Assembly: GCF_038433155.1 (NCBI RefSeq)
Contig: NZ_JBCDMW010000021.1
Span: forward strand, 127,933 to 191,932
Origin: Luteococcus sp038433155
GTDB lineage: Bacteria; Actinomycetota; Actinomycetes; Propionibacteriales; Propionibacteriaceae
Length of the DNA stretch: 64,000 nt
Direction of reading: 5' to 3'
The notes under the pieces are model-generated. The model did no database searches. It was not told the DNA's origin and saw nothing but the letters and a program-made list of their open reading frames with translations. Below, piece after piece: positions 1 to 6,975 of the stretch. The number at the start of each line of letters is the position of its first letter. Position 1 is the first letter of the stretch. Both the position numbers and the translations under genes were made by a program.

Positions 1-571
1 TGGTCTCGCCCTGGGGCTTGGCGAACAGCACCGTGCCGGTCAGGCTCTGGCCCGCGGTGATCGGTTGGCCCTCCAGGTAGTCCTGACCGGACGGTGACGG
101 GTCGTACTGGCTTGCCGATGCGTTGTCCAGCGCGAAGAAGCCCAGCCGCTGCTGGCCCCGGTCCAGCGTCACTCGCAGGGTGAGCAGTAGCCCCTCCGAG
201 GTCCAGCGGTGGCCGACGACCTCAAAGGTGCCGGCGGTGTCCTCGCGCGGGTTCTCGAACGGGACCGACGTCGGGATCCCGGTGCCCGGAGTGCTCCCGA
301 CGGTGGGATTGGTGCTGGCTGCCGGGTCCTGGCCTGCCGGGCCCGTGCTCACCGACTCGGTGGGGGCCGCCTGCGGCTCGGCGTCGTCGTCGGAACCGAG
401 CCGGGTGGCGGCCAACACCGCCAGGGCGATCAGGGCGAGCACCGCGAGGGTGATCCACAACGGCCGGCGATTGGGCGGCGGGGTGAACTGCGACGGGCTC
501 ACCGGTGCGGGCGCGGGCTGACCGAACGGCTGGTACGGGTCCCGGGACCCGGGCTGATAGGGCTGCGTCAT
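1..571 (-). CDS. Membrane-anchored DUF4352-like extracellular protein, 3' end outside window
   Basis: The reading frame starts at the ATG at 571 and is still open at base 1, so the C-terminus is missing (190 residues visible). A proline/glutamine-rich cytoplasmic head (about residues 1-36, with PYQPG and PYQPFGQP) is followed by one hydrophobic helix (LWITLAVLALIALAVLAA) and a long Ser/Thr/Pro/Gly linker. A beta-rich domain then begins near residue 110 (TFEVVGHRWTSEGLLLTLRV, then FFALDN). That order matches actinobacterial single-pass proteins with an extracellular DUF4352/telokin-like domain. The function of such proteins is not established. The gene is divergent from the DUF4192 gene; the 122-bp gap between them holds a DnaA-box-like nonamer. 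Confidence 0.6.
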   Translation of the reverse strand, partial: MTQPYQPGSRDPYQPFGQPAPAPVSPSQFTPPPNRRPLWITLAVLALIALAVLAATRLGSDDDAEPQAAPTESVSTGPAGQDPAASTNPTVGSTPGTGIPTSVPFENPREDTAGTFEVVGHRWTSEGLLLTLRVTLDRGQQRLGFFALDNASASQYDPSPSGQDYLEGQPITAGQSLTGTVLFAKPQGET

Positions 572-606
572 GGTGCGCCCAGCCTACCCGGCGGGGCCCG
601 GGCCGG

Positions 607-615
607 TTGTCCACA
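607..615 (+). promoter_or_regulatory. DnaA-box-like nonamer TTGTCCACA
   Basis: This is an exact TTGTCCACA, the form of the DnaA box preferred in high-GC actinobacteria. It lies in the intergenic region between the divergent genes starting at 571 (minus) and 694 (plus). The same nonamer occurs twice more at 5791-5799 and 5819-5827, also in intergenic DNA. A single box can arise by chance, so a regulatory or titration role is inference. Confidence 0.35.
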
Positions 616-693
616 GCCGGGTGATCCAGCACCAGGAATGACCAGTTGTGCATGCCTGCACCGATCGTGCCTCCAATTTCGACAGTGTGTGGC

Positions 694-1689
694 ATGAGCA
701 CCGAAACTGCGGACCTGACCCGACTCGCCATCCACGACAGTGAGGACTTCCTGTCCCTGATCCCGTACCTGCTGGGCTACCAACCCGAAGAACGCCTGGT
801 CTTCCTGGTGATCGACGGCAGACGGGTGGGCATGACCGGCGCCCTGCCGCTCGCCGCCCTGGAAATCCCCGAGAACGCCCGGCAGAGCCTGCTCAACTGT
901 CTGGAGCACTTCGACCGGCCGCGGGTGGTGCTGGCCTGCTGGTCCGCAAACCCGGACCTGGCCGACGAGGCGCTGGCCATGGCCGAGATCTGGGCCGGAC
1001 CGGAGCGGATACTGGACTCGGTGAGCGTCGTGGGGGACCACTGGCACTCCCGCTCCGGGGAGGGCGAGGGCAGGCGCGGCCGGGTCGCCGACCTGGCCCA
1101 TAGCTCCGTCGCGGCGCAGGCGGTGGTGGCCGGTCTGGTGGCGTTGCCCAGCCGGGATGACGCGGTCGCGGTGGTGGCCGGCCCGGGCGAGGACTGCCCC
1201 CAGCCGGTGGAGCGTTGGTGCCTGGACGCCGAGGATGAGCTGCGCGGCCGGCCCTGGAGCCACTGGGACGCCACCGCCCGACGGCTGTACCCGGACCTGC
1301 TGGCGGCCTGTCGTGAGGGACGTCCGGTGGACCCGATGGACCTGGCCCGGCTGGCGGTGCTCAGCGGCGAGGTGACGGTGCTGGATGACCTGCTGCTGGG
1401 CATCGGGCGCCGCACGGCCAAGGACTGTGCCCGGCTGTGGGCAATGGTGGTGGCGCAGACTCCCGACGACTGGGCGCATGGGCCACTGATGCTGCTGGGA
1501 ATCGCGTCCTGGGTGACGGGGGAGGGCGCGGTGATGGTTGCCTGCATCGAGCGGGCGCGTCGGATCAACCGGTCCACGGTGTGGATCAACACCCTGGACG
1601 AGATGAACCACCACGCCGTCAACCCCCAGGTCTGGGAGCAGCTGCGGGCCGAGGGAATCTTCGGGGTCCCGCTTCCCGAGGTCGCCTGA
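694..1689 (+). CDS. DUF4192 family protein
   Basis: The protein of 331 residues opens with an actinobacterial DUF4192 signature: an early DLTRLAIHDSEDFLSLIPYL stretch, then LLGYQPEERLVFLVI, where a short segment and a 'LGF/Y-xP-xxSLV' type strand precede the core. There is no signal peptide and no membrane segment, so it should be cytoplasmic. DUF4192 proteins are common in Actinobacteria and have no proven role. The ATG at 694 (MSTETADL) is preferred over earlier in-frame TTG/ATG codons because it starts right at the conserved region. The next gene follows after about 20 bp on the same strand, so co-transcription is likely. Confidence 0.75.
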   Translation: MSTETADLTRLAIHDSEDFLSLIPYLLGYQPEERLVFLVIDGRRVGMTGALPLAALEIPENARQSLLNCLEHFDRPRVVLACWSANPDLADEALAMAEIWAGPERILDSVSVVGDHWHSRSGEGEGRRGRVADLAHSSVAAQAVVAGLVALPSRDDAVAVVAGPGEDCPQPVERWCLDAEDELRGRPWSHWDATARRLYPDLLAACREGRPVDPMDLARLAVLSGEVTVLDDLLLGIGRRTAKDCARLWAMVVAQTPDDWAHGPLMLLGIASWVTGEGAVMVACIERARRINRSTVWINTLDEMNHHAVNPQVWEQLRAEGIFGVPLPEVA

Positions 1690-1710
1690 TCGGCCGGTAA
1701 CGTGGGCCCC

Positions 1711-2313
1711 ATGCGGTACGTGCTCTGCCAGGGCCCGGGCTTCGACGCCTGCTCGGGAGAGCTTGCGCGCGCTCTGGCGGAGCAGGGGCAGGATGTCCAG
1801 CTCACCAACGGCTTCCGGCCGGTGCTGCAGCCCGATGACTGGCTGCACTGTGCCGGAGCCGCGGCACTGGACGAGGGCTCGGCCCGGGAAGTGCTTGGCC
1901 TGATGGCCTGCGCGCCCGCCGCCGTCTCGACACACCTGGTGGTGGATGGCCACCGCTGCGTCGACGCCGACCTGCTGTGGCCGGCCCTGGAGGACCTGCT
2001 GTACACCGTGGGAGACATCGGCGGGCTGCTGATGATCCGGGAACAGGACCTGGGCTGGCTCTGCTCGGACCCGGCGGTGGACCCGGCCGAAGCTGCCCAC
2101 GGCTGGGCCGAGGCATACGGTCTGGCGCTGTGCCTCGTGACCCGGGGCACGAAGGCGATCGCGGTGAAGTCCGACGGCCGATGCACCGAGGCCAGCGGCG
2201 CGCGCCCTGTGACCGACTCGTCGGACCTGGCCAGATTCTGCGCGGGCTTCCTGAGGGCCTTCGTGGACGACCCGTCAGACCTGGACCGGGCGCTGCGGAT
2301 GGGGCTTGGCTGA
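1711..2313 (+). CDS. Degenerate PfkB/ribokinase-like protein, function unknown
   Basis: This 200-residue protein is not confidently recognised. Its C-terminal third is reminiscent of PfkB-family kinases: LVTRGTKAIAVKSDG resembles the 'vvTlGaeGa' strand, and the TDSSDLARFCAGFLRAF stretch sits where kinases have the GAGD catalytic loop followed by 'F.aGfl'. Here the loop lacks GAGD, so a working kinase is unlikely if the relationship is real. At 200 residues it is about two thirds of a normal PfkB protein, with the N-terminal lid region missing. Start choice is ATG 1711 (MRYVLCQGPG); an in-frame GTG at 1702 is possible. It follows the DUF4192 gene closely. The kinase resemblance is inference. 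Confidence 0.5.
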   Translation: MRYVLCQGPGFDACSGELARALAEQGQDVQLTNGFRPVLQPDDWLHCAGAAALDEGSAREVLGLMACAPAAVSTHLVVDGHRCVDADLLWPALEDLLYTVGDIGGLLMIREQDLGWLCSDPAVDPAEAAHGWAEAYGLALCLVTRGTKAIAVKSDGRCTEASGARPVTDSSDLARFCAGFLRAFVDDPSDLDRALRMGLG

Positions 2314-2364
2314 AGCTTGGCCCCCGGCCAATTTCTCCGGGATAGCTTCTTGTAAACTTCCTGC

Positions 2365-3051
2365 ATGTCCACCAAGGGTCCATCCGGACCATCCATGAAC
2401 CAGTCCGCGCTCTCGATGTCCACCGCGCGGGCCTCGGTGCTGGAGGCGGTCCGACAGCGGGGCAGGCTGTGCACGGTCCGCGAGATTGCCCGGGACTTCG
2501 ACCTGCATCCCAACACGGTCCGGGAGCACCTGGACGCCCTGCTGGAGCAGGGGCTGGTGGCCCGCGAGGCCTCGTCGCCCACCGGACGTGGCCGGCCCGC
2601 CCTGATGTATCGCCCCACCAGTGCCAGCCAGGACGTGGCCCGGGACTATGAGTTGCTCTCCGATGTGCTGGCCGAACAGCTGGCCGCCATGCCGAATGCC
2701 CGGGAGACGGCCCTCGCCGCCGGCCGCTCGTGGGGCAACCGCACCGTGACCGAACGCGACGGCGACGTCCGCATCGAGGAACTGCCCGGGGTGATCGGCC
2801 GGCTGGGATTCGAGCCCACGCTGCCGGACGTGGACGGCAACCTGGTGCTGCGCAGTTGCCCGATCCTGGCCGCCGCCCGCAGGCATCCCGAGGTGGTCTG
2901 CACCGTGCACCTGGGTTATGTCCAGGCGTTGATCGAGGCCGCGGGCGAGGACCCGACGACCACCCGGTTGGTGCCGATGGGCGATGAGCACGGCTGCCTG
3001 CTGCACGTCGAGGCGCTGGCCGCTCGTCGCCCGGACACCGCGGCCTCCTGA
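2365..3051 (+). CDS. Winged-helix transcriptional regulator, SufR-like
   Basis: This 228-residue protein has an N-terminal winged helix-turn-helix (about residues 22-80). Recognition-helix text is IARDFDLHPNTVREHLDALL and the wing is SSPTGRGRPALMY, typical of the predicted ArsR-like/COG2345 group that includes SufR. The C-terminal half contains LRSCPILAAARRHPEVVC, close to the conserved C-P-x segment of SufR-like proteins, so an Fe-S or metal ligand at that Cys is possible. It sits 63 bp upstream of and on the same strand as the copper nitrite reductase fusion, which makes it the obvious candidate regulator of that gene. The first ATG (2365) is used; internal ATGs at residues 11 and 18 could also serve. 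Confidence 0.75.
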   Translation: MSTKGPSGPSMNQSALSMSTARASVLEAVRQRGRLCTVREIARDFDLHPNTVREHLDALLEQGLVAREASSPTGRGRPALMYRPTSASQDVARDYELLSDVLAEQLAAMPNARETALAAGRSWGNRTVTERDGDVRIEELPGVIGRLGFEPTLPDVDGNLVLRSCPILAAARRHPEVVCTVHLGYVQALIEAAGEDPTTTRLVPMGDEHGCLLHVEALAARRPDTAAS

Positions 3052-3098
3052 GGTCGGCGCCCCGACAGGGCGGCTATCGGTCGGTGGCACGGCTCGGG

Positions 3099-3104
3099 TA
3101 GCAT
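3099..3104 (+). promoter_or_regulatory. Candidate -10 element (TAGCAT) of the nitrite reductase gene
   Basis: TAGCAT lies 10 bp before the ATG at 3115, inside a locally AT-rich stretch that stands out from the GC-rich surroundings. No Shine-Dalgarno sequence precedes the ATG, so the transcript may be leaderless. I see no convincing -35 hexamer. The heptamer TTGTAAA occurs just inside this gene (3122-3128) and also just upstream of the neighbouring regulator gene (2350-2356). Confidence 0.3.
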
Positions 3105-3114
3105 TTAACACGCT

Positions 3115-5772
3115 ATGGACATTGTAAAAGGCGGCGGTGCTGCCCACCCCACTCGTCGTGACTGGCACACCCGGGCCGCCCTCCCGCTGGTGCTGTGGGC
3201 ACTGGGGGCGGTGGTGCTGGTGGGCGCCCACCGCTTCGTGCCCCGGGCCATCTGGCTGATGGTGCACTTCGTCACCCTGGGCATTGCCAGCAATGCGATC
3301 GTGGTGTGGAGCAACCACTTCGCCGACGCTGTGCTGCGCACTGCACCCCGCGGTCACCGGCGCGAGGCCAGCCAGTTGGCGCTGCTGAACGCGGCACTGG
3401 TGCTGCTCAGCACCGGCGTGGTGGGGCAGTGGGCCATTCCGGTCTGGCTCGGTGTGGTCCTGCTGCTGGGGATGGCCGGGATCGCCGTCGTCGGGCTGGG
3501 GCGGCAGGCGAAGGCCAGCCTTCCGTCGCGCTTCGGGATGACGGTGGCCTGGTACCGCTGGGCCGCGGTGAGCCTGGCTGTCGGGGTGGTGCTGGGTGGG
3601 CTGATGGCCGTGCCCTTCGGCCGATGGGCCGACGAGCTGCTGGCCAGCCACCTGGCCTTCAACATCCTGGGCTGGGTGGGGTTGACCGTCTGGGGAACCC
3701 TCACCACACTGTGGCCCACCATGCTGCGCACCCGGGCCGGTGAGGGCGTGGAGAGGGCCGTCCGCAGTGCCCTGCCCTTCTTCCTGCTGGGCATCCTGGC
3801 CTGTGGACTGGCGCCCTGGCTGGCGGGCTTCTCCCCGGTGTGGTGGCGGCTGGTGGGCGCCCTGGGGACGGTGGTCTACCTCACCGGCGTCGCCACCCAG
3901 CTGGTACCTGTGGCGGAACAGTGGCGCAGCAAGCGCACCACCTCCTTCGCGGTGCTCTCGGTGGCCGCTGGCCAGCTCTGGTTCTGCCTGTGGCTCGGGT
4001 GGATGCTGTGGCACTGGATGGCCAGCAGCAGCCCGGCCCAGCTGGTAGGGGCCCTGCGCGGGACCGTCCCGGCGCTTTTGGTGGGCTTCCTGCTGCAGGT
4101 GGTGATCGGTGCGCTCAGTTACCTGGTGCCGGTGGTGCTGGGCGGCGGCCCGGCGATGGTGCGCGCCACCACCGCCGTCTTCGAGCGGGGTGCGATCGCC
4201 CGGCTGGGCATGGTGAACCTGTCGCTGGCCCTGTTCTGCCTGCCGATCGCCTCGGTGTGGAAGGTGACCACCTCCACCCTGGCCTTCGTGGGTCTCACCC
4301 TCTTCCTGCCCCTGTTGGTGCGGGCCTGGCGGCTCCGTCGAGCCGGAGCGCCGCCGCAGGTCTCGGAACCCAGGCCGCACCGGATCCGGCGTGGCCTGCT
4401 CTGGGCGCTGGTCTGGAGCCTGGTGGCCGCCGGCCTGGCCGCGGCGGTTGACCCGGTCTCCTTCCGGGGGCAGTTCGGGGCCCGTTCCCTGGGTTCCGAC
4501 GTGGCGGCCACCGGCCAGACCACCGCGGTCACGGTGGTGGCCGAGAACATGCGCTTCACCCCCGACGTGATCCAGGTTCCAAGGGGCAACAGGCTGGAGA
4601 TCACCGTGGAGAACCGGGATGCCGGGATGATCCATGACCTGGTGCTGGCCAGCGGGGCCACCAGCGGGCGGCTCTCGCCCGGCCAGAGCGCCGTGGTGGA
4701 TGCCGGGGTGGTGGCCAGTTCGGCCGACGGCTGGTGCTCGGTGGCCGGGCACCGGCAGCTGGGGATGGTGCTGCGGATCGAGGTGGCGGGAGAGTCCGCG
4801 GCGCCAGCGGCTGGCGCTGGGCACGCCCACCAGGCCACGAACGCTGCCGAGGCCGACGGCAGGACCCCGTCGCTGGACCTCTCGAAGCAGTATTCCGAGG
4901 GTTGGAAGCCGCGCGACGCCACCTTGCCGCCGGCCGCCAAGCAGAAACTGCACCGGGTGACCATGCGGGTCACCAACCAGGAGGTGGAGGTTGCCCCGGG
5001 AGTGCGGCAGACCCTGTGGACCTTCAACCAGACGGCCCCCGGCCCGGTGCTGCGCGGGAAACTGGGCGACGTCTTCGAGATCACCCTGGTCAACGACGGG
5101 GACATGGGCCACGGGATCGACTTCCATGCCGGGGCGTTGGCGCCGGACCAGCCGATGCGCACCATCGCGCCGGGGGAGAGCCTGGTCTACCGGTTCACCG
5201 CCAAGCGGGCCGGCATCTGGATGTACCACTGTTCGACCATGCCGATGACCCAGCACATCGCCAATGGGATGTACGGCGCCGTCGTGATCGACCCGCCGGA
5301 CCTGCCCCCGGTGGACCGGGAATACCTGCTGGTGCAGGGTGAGCAGTACTACGGCGCCGACGCCGACGGCAGGCCGGGTGTGGCCGACATGTCCAAGATC
5401 ATGGCGGAGCGGCCCGATGCGGTGGTCTTCAACGGTTACCCCGCGCAGTACGACAAGAGCCCGCTGGCGGCCAGGGTGGGGGAGCGGGTGCGCTTCTGGG
5501 TGCTGGACGCCGGGCCGCAACGCGCCTGGGCCTTCCACATCGTCGGGGCGCAGTTCGATTCGGTCTGGTTCGAGGGCTCGTGGCGGCTGAAGCAGGGGGT
5601 CACTCCCGGGGTGCCCGGGGCCGTCGACGGTGGTAGCCAGACGCTGGGCATGCTGGCCAGCCAGGGCGGCTTCGTGGAGACCGTCTTCCCCGAGGCCGGG
5701 CACTACGCCATGGTCAACCACCAGATGGTCGACGCGGAACGGGGCGCTCACGGCATCGTGCAGGTCCGCTGA
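3115..5772 (+). CDS. nirK: Copper nitrite reductase (NirK/AniA type) fused to membrane and cupredoxin domains
   Basis: The 885-residue protein has three parts. Residues 1-445 form about twelve hydrophobic segments, NnrS/copper-oxidase-like. Residues 465-565 form a cupredoxin with a complete type 1 copper set, H507, C541, H546 and M551. Residues about 615-885 form a NirK catalytic unit. Ligands visible there are H666, H705, C706-x7-H714 and M719 for type 1 copper, and H671, H705-adjacent and H869 (in VNHQM) for type 2 copper. The catalytic pair equivalents D669 (in GHGIDFH) and H808 (in AFHIVG) are also present. It should reduce nitrite to NO on the outer face of the membrane, with the cupredoxin feeding electrons. 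A SufR-like regulator gene lies directly upstream. No nitrate or NO reductase gene is in the window. Confidence 0.88.
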   Translation: MDIVKGGGAAHPTRRDWHTRAALPLVLWALGAVVLVGAHRFVPRAIWLMVHFVTLGIASNAIVVWSNHFADAVLRTAPRGHRREASQLALLNAALVLLSTGVVGQWAIPVWLGVVLLLGMAGIAVVGLGRQAKASLPSRFGMTVAWYRWAAVSLAVGVVLGGLMAVPFGRWADELLASHLAFNILGWVGLTVWGTLTTLWPTMLRTRAGEGVERAVRSALPFFLLGILACGLAPWLAGFSPVWWRLVGALGTVVYLTGVATQLVPVAEQWRSKRTTSFAVLSVAAGQLWFCLWLGWMLWHWMASSSPAQLVGALRGTVPALLVGFLLQVVIGALSYLVPVVLGGGPAMVRATTAVFERGAIARLGMVNLSLALFCLPIASVWKVTTSTLAFVGLTLFLPLLVRAWRLRRAGAPPQVSEPRPHRIRRGLLWALVWSLVAAGLAAAVDPVSFRGQFGARSLGSDVAATGQTTAVTVVAENMRFTPDVIQVPRGNRLEITVENRDAGMIHDLVLASGATSGRLSPGQSAVVDAGVVASSADGWCSVAGHRQLGMVLRIEVAGESAAPAAGAGHAHQATNAAEADGRTPSLDLSKQYSEGWKPRDATLPPAAKQKLHRVTMRVTNQEVEVAPGVRQTLWTFNQTAPGPVLRGKLGDVFEITLVNDGDMGHGIDFHAGALAPDQPMRTIAPGESLVYRFTAKRAGIWMYHCSTMPMTQHIANGMYGAVVIDPPDLPPVDREYLLVQGEQYYGADADGRPGVADMSKIMAERPDAVVFNGYPAQYDKSPLAARVGERVRFWVLDAGPQRAWAFHIVGAQFDSVWFEGSWRLKQGVTPGVPGAVDGGSQTLGMLASQGGFVETVFPEAGHYAMVNHQMVDAERGAHGIVQVR

Positions 5773-5790
5773 GTGAGATCCGGGCCACCA

Positions 5791-5827
5791 TTGTCCACAG
5801 CTCACGGCTTTCGAGGAGTTGTCCACA
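5791..5827 (+). promoter_or_regulatory. Pair of DnaA boxes upstream of comEA
   Basis: Two exact TTGTCCACA nonamers (5791-5799 and 5819-5827) sit in direct orientation, 28 bp start to start, inside the 105-bp gap between the nitrite reductase gene and comEA. TTGTCCACA is the high-GC actinobacterial DnaA-box form. Two tandem copies in such a short gap are unlikely by chance. This could tie comEA/comEC expression to DnaA level or act as a DnaA-titration site; that is inference. Confidence 0.5.
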
Positions 5828-5877
5828 GCCATCCCGGGGCGTGACGCGAAAGAGGGCGGCTTGCACACACTGCTGGC

Positions 5878-6975
5878 GTGAAGAATCGCGAGATCGACCT
5901 CGACGAGTACGCCCGGGCCCGGCTGGCCTATGTGACGGCGGGCCGGCCACCCCTGGTGCGCGGTCCCCGCCGAGCCGACGGCCCGGTCCCGGAGCAGGAC
6001 CACCTGGACCGGCAGGACCACCTGGACCGGCAGGACCAGCTGGCGGACTTGGACGAGCTGGACGGGCCGGCGGAGCTGGATGAACCTGACGGTGTCGGGG
6101 ACTGGGCCGGCTGGGCGGATGACGAGCCCACCCACCGGTTGTTCGTGCTGCCTGAGTGGAATCCGGCTCTGGCTGCCACGGACCCGCCGGAGCGGGAGCC
6201 CGAGGATCCGCCCCCTTCCGGGGCCCCAGCCTCCAGGGCGGCTCGGGTGCTGGTCTTCGCTCGGGCCCATCTGGTGGCGGTGGCCGTCATCCTGCTGGCC
6301 GGACTGGCGTTGACGGCCGCCGTCCTGCTGCGCTCCCGGCCCAGCAGCATCCCGTTGACCACGCTGCCCCCGGCCACCCTCGGCGCCCCGAGCCCCGGGG
6401 CGGCCGGCGCCGGGCCTGCCGTGCCGTCGGCAGGCGCGCCCGGCCCAGGTGCCAGCGCGGTGCCCACCCGGCTCCAGGTGCACGTGCTGGGCGGCGTGCG
6501 CCGCCCGGGGGTGGTGACCCTGCCCCAGGGGGCCCGGGTCAGCGACGCGGTCCGCCAGGCGGGCGGGCTGGCCTCGGATGCCGCCCCGGGGGAACTGAAC
6601 CTGGCGGCCCCCGTGCAGGACGGGGACCAGGTGCTGATCGGACGCCGGGGCCGTCCCCGGGGCGAGGTGCGTGGGGCCGGTGCCGGGGCCTCCTCGGATT
6701 CCGGCGCCGCATCGGGTGGCACTGGCGCGACGGGTGGATCCGGTGCCGCCGGCTCGTCGACGGCGGCCGCTGGCTCCGGGGGCGCGGTGCTGGACCTGAA
6801 CAAGGCCACCGCCGAACAGCTGGACACCCTTCCCGGGGTAGGGCCGGTGACGGCGCAGCGGATCCTGGACTGGCGCACCGCCCACGGCCGGTTCAGCCGG
6901 GTGGAGGAGCTGCAGGAGGTGGACGGGATTGGGCCCAAGACCTATGCCAACATCGCCAGCCATGTTCGGGTCTGA
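5878..6975 (+). CDS. comEA: Competence protein ComEA, DNA receptor with SLBB and helix-hairpin-helix domains
   Basis: The 365-residue protein starts at GTG 5878. A charged cytoplasmic N-terminal region (1-125) carries a short DHLDRQ duplication. It is followed by one transmembrane helix (about 131-151), a Pro/Gly/Ala linker, an SLBB domain (about 198-256, VLGGVRRPGVVTLPQGARVS) and a C-terminal pair of helix-hairpin-helix motifs (about 302-365) with LPGVGPVTAQRILDWR and VDGIGPKTYANI. This is the standard ComEA layout for binding double-stranded DNA at the cell surface during uptake. The stop overlaps the start of comEC, so the two are translationally coupled. The N-terminal cytoplasmic region is longer than in Bacillus ComEA, as is usual in actinobacteria. 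Confidence 0.93.
   Translation: MKNREIDLDEYARARLAYVTAGRPPLVRGPRRADGPVPEQDHLDRQDHLDRQDQLADLDELDGPAELDEPDGVGDWAGWADDEPTHRLFVLPEWNPALAATDPPEREPEDPPPSGAPASRAARVLVFARAHLVAVAVILLAGLALTAAVLLRSRPSSIPLTTLPPATLGAPSPGAAGAGPAVPSAGAPGPGASAVPTRLQVHVLGGVRRPGVVTLPQGARVSDAVRQAGGLASDAAPGELNLAAPVQDGDQVLIGRRGRPRGEVRGAGAGASSDSGAASGGTGATGGSGAAGSSTAAAGSGGAVLDLNKATAEQLDTLPGVGPVTAQRILDWRTAHGRFSRVEELQEVDGIGPKTYANIASHVRV
5998..6033 (+). repeat. 18-bp tandem duplication in comEA
   Basis: An 18-bp unit (gaccacctggaccggcag) occurs twice head to tail at 5998-6015 and 6016-6033 with no mismatches. It encodes DHLDRQ twice, followed by a partial third unit (DQLADL). It lies in the low-complexity cytoplasmic region before the transmembrane helix and keeps the frame. 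Confidence 0.9.

Noticed and set aside
5773..5877. Replication origin
   Set aside because: Only two DnaA boxes are present, with no AT-rich unwinding region and no dnaA, dnaN or rpmH nearby.
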